DNA from: Deuterostichococcus epilithicus
Lineage: Eukaryota > Chlorophyta > Trebouxiophyceae > Prasiolales > Stichococcaceae
NCBI GenBank assembly: GCA_033439295.1
Contig: JAVTLE010000004.1
Coordinates: 682,012 to 746,011, forward strand
Direction of reading: 5' to 3'
Length of the DNA stretch: 64,000 bases
Both the position numbers and the translations under genes were made by a program. The notes beneath the pieces were generated by a model, which did not search any database, was not told the DNA's origin, and was given only the letters and a program-made list of their open reading frames with translations. Shown here piece by piece: positions 56,501 through 64,000 of the stretch; positions within the stretch are counted from its first letter, which is position 1, and each line of letters starts with the position of its first letter.

Positions 56501-59500
56501 GCCGCCACCGCAGCATGGCAGCGACCGGCTGCCGTGCGGGCTGCACAGGCAACCGCGCGGTCGTGCGCCGAGCGCGCTTTGTGCAGCAGCCTTCTCTACT
56601 CAAGCCGGCGTGCTTCAGGGGCGTCCCTCTTGTCAGGGCAGCACACTGGCCCTCCAGTTCAACGCTTGCGGCAACCATTGCAAGCTGTGCGATCCGGCTG
56701 CAGATCTTTGGGGCGACGTACATGGTAGTGGCGCCGGAGCACCAGCTACTGGGTTCGCTGGCGACCGACGGCCAGCGGGCGGAGGTCGAGGCCTATGCAG
56801 CGGCAGCCGGCGCAAAGTCCGACCTGGAGCGGACGGATCTCGCCAAGGGCAAGTCCGGCGTGGCCACAGGTGCGAGTTTGCATAGCTGCGCCGCATCTAC
56901 TATCTCTGTCATTCGTAATATCCAGGCCGGCGGCGCAACTATCAGACAGCATTGACACAGCTATCTTATCAGCGGCAAATCTGGTTCAGCCACAGGTTGC
57001 GTTTTGCTGTTGACCATGGCGGACAAATGATTTGGGGGAACACTACTTCCTTCCTGCATATAATCGTGAAGTAGCTGCACGCCCTGCTTGTCGCTGAACC
57101 GGCACTGAGCAAGGCTTGCACAGGGAGCCCCCCTGGCTGCGGCCAGGCAGGGGGGGCTGCTAAGGGCCAGCAGCGCCTGCTGCCATGGCGCATATCAAGT
57201 GTATCCACCCTGCAGTGCCTACACACTCGCGGGCGGGCAGCCACGTGAGCCAGGCTGTACTGGTTGTCAAGACAGATTGCTCCAAGTCGGAGCCTGCCTT
57301 GGGAACATGGCGGAGACTTCTTTATTGGCCATGCCACAGGCATCTGCGCGGTCAAGCCCCCAACCCGCGAGGTGATGCTAGTGTATGACGTCTGTTGCAG
57401 CCAAGACTAAGAGAAGGCATGATGCTGTGCTCAGGCAGCTTTGCGGTCAACCCGGCGACAGGCGAGGCGATGCCGGTGTGGGTGGCCGACTATGTGCTGG
57501 GCGGCTACGGCAGCGGCGCCATCATGGCGGTGCCAGGCCACGACTCGCGGGACTTCGAGTTTGCGCAGACCTTCGGGCTGTCGATCCGCCGTGTGGTGGC
57601 GGCGGCCGCGGAGGCGGCAGCGGGCGCCGACAGCAGCGGCGGCGAGTCGCCGGCGGCAGCAAACGAAGGGCTGCCCTTCACAGGTGCAGCACGCATCTTC
57701 TCTGGCCAATGATGCCGTCGCTTTATCGTGAGATGGACAGTGCGGGTGTCCTGAAATTTGCGCTGCCAATGGCAAGCTTGTGGCTCAACTGAGACGGACA
57801 GTTCAGGTGTTACAATATTGCTGTTTGTCGTGGTGGCAACTCTCTTTACGCCAGACGTCGGCCACTCGCAGCCAGTCAGACACCAAGACACAGTGAAAAT
57901 CTCACCAGCTTCTCGACTTGCCTGGAGTCGCCCTCGTCGTCTGATAACGGCTGCATTGCCCACCTGGCTGGCAGCTCCCACAGCTTGAGCAATGCGATGT
58001 TTCGTGACTCTTGGCGCTGCCCTGCAAAGTCGCCCAGGTGCAACCTTCTTGGTTCTGACAGTCTCCTTGTACCCGCACAGGGCACGGCACGGTGGTCAGC
58101 TCGTCCAACGCCGATGCCGGGCTGACTCTCGACGGCCTGGCAACAGCAGACGCGGCGGCAGAGGTCATCCGGTGGCTGGAGGCGGGCGGCGCCGGCGAGC
58201 GGCAGGTCAACTTCAAGCTGCGCGACTGGCTATTCGCGCGGCAGCGCTACTGGGGCGAGCCCTTCCCCATCGTCTTTCCAGAGGGCTCCGAGGTGTGTTT
58301 CGGATACCCGGATACCTGGGTGCCGTTCATATTGTCACATGATAAAATGTGCAAGCTGTGGCTGGGACTCTGTTGGCAGGCTTGCAGCCCAGCAGTGCAG
58401 CGTCCAGACGGTCCAGGTGGCGATGCTGGGGGCTTGTCGCTGGTGCCGGCTGCAGCCTACATTTCCTCGCAAGCCGACGGTGATGCATACTTCATCCACA
58501 TGACACCAGCGGCAGGCTGTCCTACAGCAGTGTGACAAAGTCCCTCATGTGTGATGTTGATAAAGGTGAGCATCAATGTCATATTGTAAGGTCTGATGCC
58601 ACCCAACACGGACAGCTTTCGGCCGCGCGGCACGCCTCAGCTGCCGGACTGTTTTCAACGAAGGCACCGCCGGCTGCATTTATGGTCCTATGCAGGAGGC
58701 GGCAGCATAGCCGGAGGGACAGCCTGCCGCTGGTGCTGCCGGCAACGATGACTTCCAGCCGCGCTCAAAGCAAGCTGCTGGACTTGCGTACTCACAACGG
58801 ATTCAAAATCACCTTCATCCATGATCCAATCTGCAGGACGCGGTGGCGGTGCCGGAGGACAGCCTGCCGCTGGTGCTGCCCGACACCGACAACTTCCGGC
58901 CGCGCGGCACGCCAGAGTCGCCGCTGTCCGTGATCGACGAGTGGGTCAACACCACCGACCCTGTGGGCGGCGGCCCCGCGCGGCGGGAGACCAGCACCAT
59001 GCCCCAGGTGCAGCGCCTGCAGCCTCCTCAGCTGGAGACCATCCGTTTGGGTTTGAAAATGAGGAGGGTCGTGCAGGCTCCTTTCCCAGTTCTGCCTGTG
59101 TGCAGCAGCCGTCAGGGGATGTTGGCCGCCTGTGCCGTCCCTGCCGCATCCCGCAGCCCGCGACTGGCTGCTCCCCCTGAACCTGCGCCTCCCGCCACCT
59201 GTGAATGAGTGCGCCCAGCAAGCATGAGCCCCACTTTGCCATCGACGACAGCGATGCTGATAGACTGGCCTGTCGATTTCTGGCGCAGCATTTACAACTG
59301 TCAATGATTCATTCATAAAGTCAACTCATCCCCACCCGCAGTGGGCAGGCAGCTGCTGGTACTATCTGCGCTTCATCGACCCCAAGAACGCACAAGCTCT
59401 GGTGGACCCGGCCGCGGAAAAGTACTGGATGCCGGTGGACCTGTACGTGGGCGGTGCCGAGCATGCGGTGCTGCACCTGCTGTACGCCCGCTTCTGGCAC

Positions 59501-62108
59501 AAGGTGTGGCGGGAGAGTCGCTGCTGAGGATGGTCGTGCATGCTGGTGTGCGCGCAGCCCGGCTCCGCCCTGGCATTGCGCGGCTCCGGCCCTGGGGAGC
59601 CACTGCTCGTGCTGCCTGTGGGGAGGGCCACTCGGGTGGGCAAGGTGCAAGGGCTGAAAAGGTGCGGCAGTCGTCATGAAGGGGATCAGGAAGGTCGGGT
59701 TCTGCAGCTGTGCTCGCTCGGCGCTGCCGTCTCCGCGGCGTGCCGCAGCCGCTGCGCGCACAGCCCGGCTGAAGGGCCGCCGCCGTTCTCCACAGACGCC
59801 CCTGCACCGCCGGCTGGACCTGCAGCCATCCATCTTCCATCTGACTGCAGCGCTCGCAAGCTGCAAGGCTTCCGCAGGGTTTGCAGTTGTGAGATGCATC
59901 GAATACCCGCAGGTGCTGTACGACATCGGGGCGGCCTCAGGGCCGGAGCCCTTCCAGCGCCTGGTCAGCCAGGGCATGATCCTGGGGGAAACGGAGTACA
60001 GCTTGTGGCAGGACGAGGCGGGCGCTTTTGTTGAGCCCGACGCCCCCGGCGCCATCCCTGTCAGGTGGGCTGCCTGGCCGGTGCAAGCTCTCGGCACTTC
60101 GCAATGCATTGCAAACACAATCTCCTGGGGGAAGAGTGTAGACTGTGGCAGGACGAGGCGGGCGGCATAGTCGAGCCTGATGGCGCCATCCGCGCAACCC
60201 CAAAATTCTGCCCGACAGTCTTTTTGCCAGACTTCCTGACAGTCTTTTTTATGAGCCATTTCTGAGCCTCGCTGCGAAGGAATATGCTCGCGTGCCGCTG
60301 CAGAGTGGACCCGGCGAACATCGAGAAGGTGGGCGACGCCTTCTGCCTCAAGGGGCAGCCGGCGGCGAAGGTGACGGCGCGGGCGCACAAGATGTCCAAG
60401 TCCCGCGGCAACGTGGTCAACCCGGACGAGGTGGTGGCCCGCTTCGGCGCGGACAGCCTGCGGCTGTACGAGATGTTCATGGGTCCGCTGCGCGACACCA
60501 AGGTGTGTGGCCAGGGATCACTCACTCCAATTCAGTCCTGCACTCTTCCGATGGCGGCAATGTGGCAGGCAGTCGGATCAGCCGATGGCCTGCGGCTGCG
60601 CCAGATGTTCGTGGGGCCGCTGTGCAATCACGTCTGGTCGTGCATGTTCGAGCGTCAATTGGGATTGTTCAGGGTTTGGCGCCGACAGCCTGCGGCTGTA
60701 TGAAATGTTTCACGAGGGACATGTATCGCACTGGCGTGAGCTGTTTCTCCTGGTGCTCTGCACTGCAGTCTCGGCTGTCCATTAACAGCAACTGGTTCTA
60801 ACATTTGAACCAGCTGTAGGCGGCAGTGCTGCTGGTGAAAGACGGTGGCCCCTCCAGCGCCATGCTCGAAACCATGCTGCCCCTAGCGCGGCAGGAGTGA
60901 AACACCAACGGGATGGAGGGAAAATCTGAACTACCATCTAAACACAACAAAAATATCCTGGCGCATTCGAGCCCGCATGCTGGGCGGCAGGCGATCCTTG
61001 CATCCTCAACATAGCAACGTCCCGCATTCAGCAACGCAGGCATGGACGCGCCCGACTCGAGATCCCAACAGCGCGGCGGGCGTGCACACCGCTTCCTGCA
61101 GCCGAATGTGCACTGCCTGCACACAAGTCCCGCTGCTCTCCGCGAGGCTTTGCTCGTTGAGCGCCGCGCAGGTGTGGAGCACCAATGGGGTGGAGGGCGT
61201 GCACCGCTTCCTGGCGCGGGCGTGGCGGCTGTTTGAGGGCGGCCTCTCCGACGAGGCGCCTGACCGGGAGCAGCTGCGCCTGCTGCACTCCACCATCAAG
61301 CGGGTGAGACACATACTCAGCAGTCTCTTATGTCAGCCGCTGCTCGTGTGCCACCGTTCACGGGGATGTGCATCGGCGCTGGAGGGCCTCTTGGAGCCCG
61401 ACTTTGTGCTCGCCGCGGCAGAAGCGCTGGGCACTGCGCAGCAGCTCGCACTAGGCAGGCAGCAGGCCGTCAGCGGTGCTGATGTGACCGGCGCCAAGCG
61501 CTCGCCCTGCCATGCCAGGGGAGCTGTGCAAGCCCAACATAGCCCGACGCTCAGGAAAGTCTGTGCCCCCGGTGTGGCCCTTCAATCCTTCATTCACTGC
61601 TCCCTCACTCTTCAAGGGAGTCGGAGATGAATGAAACACCAGTCGTCTCGGAGCACCCTCACAGCACGAGCTGCGGTCTGCATGATGCACGTCAAGAGCG
61701 GCTCGAAACATGTGTCGGAGCCCTTAAACCTCAAGTATCAGCACCCCCTGGACGTGCTCAGGTGACGGAGGAGACGGAGGCGATGCAGATCCAGCACCCT
61801 CAAAGCCCTATTCGAGAATTCGGCACCACTGTCCTGCAAGCAGGTGGCGGAGGAGACGGAGGCGATGCACCCTCAACGCCCTCAAACCCCTGTCCGAGTA
61901 TCCAGCACCACTGCCGTGCAAGCAGGTGACGGAGGAGACGGAGGCGATGCGCTTCAACACCGGCATCTCCGCGATGATGGAGTTCGTCAACGGCGCCACC
62001 AAGTGGTCCGCGCCGCGCCCTGCCGCCGGCCTGGCGCCCTTCGTGCTGCTGCTGTCGCCATACGCGCCGCACATCGCGGAGGAGCTGTGGCAGCGGCTGG
62101 GCGCCGCT

Positions 62109-62146
<38 letters not shown>

Positions 62147-62616
62147 AGCAGGCGGCACCTGCGCGTACGAGCCGTGGCCAGTCGCCGATGAAGCGCTGCT
62201 GGTGGAGACGACCGTCAAGCTGCCGGTGCAGGTGCGCACCTTTCAAGATGGTGCACACATACAAGGGCGTGCACACATACAAGGACGCACATTGTGCATA
62301 CGTCGTCTGGATCAGCAGCTGCAGGCAGCAAGCCGGCGGGATGTGAGGAACCGAAAGCTCTCACTGCGGGTTGCAGGTTGAGGGACAGAGCTTGAGCTGT
62401 CCTTCGATCCGTGTAAACCCGTTGCACTGTCCCAACCCGCAGGTGAACGGCAAGATGCGGGGCACGGTGGAGGTGGACAAGGACATCGGGCAGGATGCCG
62501 CGCTGGCGGCGGCGCTAGAGTCCCTAGAGAATGTGCGCAGCCAGGTGGACGGCAAGGCACTCAGGAAGGTCATCTTCGTGCCCGGCAAGATCCTGAACAT
62601 CATCGTCGGCAAGTAA
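53560..62616 (+). CDS. Leucyl-tRNA synthetase, bacterial/organellar type
   Basis: Class I synthetase, nuclear-encoded and probably imported into chloroplast and/or mitochondrion. Exons: 53560-53915, 54099-54197, 54328-54374, 54531-54753, 54929-55044, 55503-55666, 56266-56358, 56704-56869, 57435-57683, 58081-58292, 58837-59007, 59342-59503, 59913-60064, 60304-60502, 61172-61303, 61926-62231 and 62443-62616; 1006 aa (or start at 53605), every phase consistent. An Arg/Ser/Ala-rich transit-type leader is followed by [15 protein letters not shown] (exon 3), [19 protein letters not shown], editing-domain blocks ([20 protein letters not shown]), [16 protein letters not shown] in exon 14, and a C-terminal [19 protein letters not shown]. 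Exon 16 encodes a glycine run of about 11. The architecture (LeuS, not eukaryotic cytosolic) fits an organellar enzyme. Exon relics occur in at least six introns. Confidence 0.96.
55720..55796 (+). repeat. First relic of LeuRS exon 6 (3' part and donor)
   Basis: Matches the last ~72 nt of exon 6, from CTGGAC through GCGCTG..CAGCGCGCCTGG to an ATGAGC in place of the GTGAGC donor. It lies about 54 nt downstream of the exon. Confidence 0.85.
55828..55893 (+). repeat. Second relic of LeuRS exon 6
   Basis: Another copy (GCGGCGCTGCAGCACGCCTG, then a TAG and GGAGGTGTG at the former donor), following the first. Confidence 0.8.
58593..58641 (+). repeat. First relic of LeuRS exon 11
   Basis: Matches the middle of exon 11, including CGGCCGCGCGGCACGCC, about 240 nt upstream of the real exon. 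Confidence 0.85.
58695..58767 (+). repeat. Second relic of LeuRS exon 11 with acceptor
   Basis: GCAG, then a match through GACAGCCTGCCGCTGGTGCT and on to CTTCCAGCCGCGC. A frame shift relative to the real exon is evident. Confidence 0.9.
60123..60193 (+). repeat. Relic of LeuRS exon 13 (3' part)
   Basis: Close copy of the last ~70 nt of exon 13 (TGTGGCAGGACGAGGCGGGC, GAGCCTGA, GGCGCCATCC). It lies just downstream in intron 13. Confidence 0.92.
60574..60632 (+). repeat. First relic of LeuRS exon 14 (3' end)
   Basis: GCCTGCGGCTGCGCCAGATG and TTCGTGGGGCCGCTG mirror the end of exon 14. It is downstream of the real exon. Confidence 0.85.
60676..60720 (+). repeat. Second relic of LeuRS exon 14
   Basis: GGCGCCGACAGCCTGCGGCT then GTATGAAATGTT copies the same exon region again, about 100 nt after the first relic. 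Confidence 0.85.
61762..61843 (+). repeat. First 82-bp relic of LeuRS exon 16 start
   Basis: Begins GTGACGGAGGAGACGGAGGC like the real exon 16. Its start lies exactly 164 nt before the real exon start (two 82-nt periods). The preceding CAG is retained. Confidence 0.93.
61844..61925 (+). repeat. Second 82-bp relic of LeuRS exon 16 start
   Basis: Begins GTGGCGGAGGAGACGGAGGC after CAAGCAG. It is one 82-nt period before the real exon. The array and the true acceptor share the CTG..GCAAGCAG context. Confidence 0.95.
62112..62144 (+). repeat. GGC trinucleotide run in LeuRS exon 16
   Basis: About eleven consecutive GGC codons, in frame, encode a polyglycine insertion after QRLGAA in the anticodon-binding domain. 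Confidence 0.92.
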
Positions 62617-63091
62617 AGCGACACCTCTACGCTGGCCGTGTGCGGGCATGATCAGGCATGTGAGGTGCAGGGCGGACATAACTTGAGCATGCGGCAGCGG
62701 GGTACGGCAGCATTGAGAGGACATCAGAATCAAATCGGAATTCTGGTTGCCAATCCCAAACGTAAATCCACACAGCTGTCGAAGATCAATTCAATACACA
62801 CACACACACTGTCTGCGCTTGTTGATCGACTGCCAGTCTCAAAACGGGCAGATAGAGGTGCAGGTACGCCACATGGCTCAGAGATCGCCATCGCCTTCTG
62901 CCTTCCATAGCATGTCGGCAGCAACAAATAGGTGTACAAAGCGCGCAAACCCATCTTCACTTCTCTCCCCACAATTTGCGCGCCAACTCCTGCGGAACGC
63001 GGATCGATTGTCATCTCAAGGCGTGCAGTCTGCAGAACTCCGGCAACGATCTTTCCCCAAGTCAGCTCATATGAGTCATGCAACAAGGCAC
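62617..63091. other. Convergent intergenic region with short CA repeat
   Basis: 3' flanks of LeuRS and the minus-strand gene. A short CA run occurs at about 62796-62809. No gene was seen. Confidence 0.4.
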
Positions 63092-63898
63092 TCATGCATG
63101 GTAACAGGTCCCGTGCAAGTCGCGCACGTCTCGCTCCCGCTGCCGGATGTCCTGTGCCTCCTTCTCTTCCTTTATTTGCCGGTCACGCCGTTGCGCGCTG
63201 CACACGACATACGTGACAGCAATCAGCTTGTTGTCGTGAGCGCCATCGACGTTCCGTCTACAAATCTGTCCAGCAAAGGCATCTCTGTTCCGGGATGGCA
63301 GCGTACCTAAGCTCCACATAGCGCTGCACGTTCATGCACAATAAACCAGCACAGTGCGAAGTCGAATCGCACCAAACTACGCACCTTATGAAGATGCGGC
63401 CCCAGAAAATGATCGGAGGTGCCTAAGATCAGGCGAGAAGATGAGCCTCAGCGTCTAAGCAGTGTCCCTGCAGGGTCACTGGCACATCAAACAATGATCT
63501 CACGAGGAACGGGCGACAAGCACAGTCTCACTCACCGCTGCAAAGAGTGCCACAAAGAGCAGGCCTGGGTTGAGGCGCGGCTCGAACTGAGAGGCCGCCG
63601 CTGCAGCGCCTGCAGCAGCGCTGCCGGCGTCCAGTTCAGCTGCGTACATCGCCAGCGGGTGGAACATGACCCCTGCCACGACCGCGGCAGGCGCCAGCAG
63701 TCTGACGGCTGATCTGCGCAGCTGCTGTTGCTGTTGCGGCCGCAGCTGTGAAGCGCCGTCTGCGGCGCGATTCTGCTCCGCTGCACAGCAGACCCTATGC
63801 GCAGGGACGGTGCGGCCCCGGCGCGAAGCCGCTGGCTGCATGTTCAGCACGCTGTAGCTGGCGACCGTCTGTTGCATGCATGCGAGCCCGCAAGCCAT
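63092..63898 (-). CDS. Predicted plastid-targeted small membrane protein
   Basis: Family not recognised. Exons, 5' to 3': 63898-63536, 63422-63381, 63323-63307 (17 nt) and 63257-63092 (TGA); 195 aa with matching phases. The N-terminal ~60 residues have no acidic residue before AEQNRAADGAS and look like a plastid transit peptide. They are followed by a hydrophobic segment (LLAPAAVVAGVMFHPLAMYA) and a second one spanning the exon 1-2 join (NPGLLFVALFAA + APPIIFWGRIFI). Then come RYVELR, NVDGAHDNKLIAVTYVV and a strongly charged C-terminal helix (RQIKEEKEAQDIRQRERDV). The second exon could also end at GTGCGT (63384), but only the GTAGTT donor gives the right phase. The likely site is a chloroplast membrane; no biochemical role is suggested. 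Confidence 0.65.
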
Positions 63899-64000
63899 CC
63901 TGTGCTGCCACGCAAAAAAGGCTTTTTAAATGTGCTCTCTACGCTTTCAAGCCTGCTTGGGCGCCTCCACCGCTGGACGACCCTGCTTTTCAATCAACGG
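63899..64000. promoter_or_regulatory. Upstream flank of the plastid membrane-protein gene
   Basis: The last 100 bases of the window are 5' of that gene. No feature was recognised. Confidence 0.3.

Overview
This is a nuclear segment from a green alga, most likely a core chlorophyte. The DNA is GC-rich and the genes are densely split by introns of about 100-500 bp. Donors are mostly GTGCGC or GTGAGC and acceptors GCAG. Products include a chloroplast KEA-type K+/H+ antiporter, an m-type thioredoxin and a bacterial-type (organellar) leucyl-tRNA synthetase. Short CCCTAAA/TTTAGGG motifs recur in introns. No base-level feature identifies the species. Almost every exon was placed by joining reading frames across splice sites with consistent phase, so the models are predictions without transcript support.

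Layout. 0.1-1.3 kb: ribosomal protein S28 (-). 2.0-5.2 kb: ribosome biogenesis factor BRX1 (+). 7.2-10.3 kb: GUCD1-like protein (-). 10.3-12.0 kb: unassigned candidate exons. 12.6-23.2 kb: KEA antiporter, 23 exons (+). 23.8-25.3 kb: thioredoxin m (-). 26.2-27.9 kb: SlyD-like FKBP (+), followed closely by methionine sulfoxide reductase A at 28.1-29.9 kb (+). 30.5-34.8 kb: two PLAC8 Cys-rich paralogs in tandem (-). 35.9-38.8 kb: a p24/TMED cargo receptor (-). 39.5-41.3 kb: an uncharacterised protein (+). 42.0-45.9 kb: a coiled-coil protein (-). 46.3-51.2 kb: tryptophanyl-tRNA synthetase (+). 52.7 kb: tRNA-Ala(AGC). 53.6-62.6 kb: organellar leucyl-tRNA synthetase, 17 exons (+). 63.1-63.9 kb: a small plastid-type membrane protein (-).

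The genes are unrelated housekeeping functions (translation, ribosome assembly, chloroplast ion and redox control, the secretory pathway), and nothing suggests an operon or a mobile island. The striking signal is architectural. Introns of at least six genes contain diverged copies of the neighbouring exon, usually with its adjacent splice site, in one to three tandem copies. GC-AG introns are also unusually frequent (about nine among roughly 90 inferred introns). These two features, and the question of whether FKBP and MsrA are fused, are the main points worth following up.
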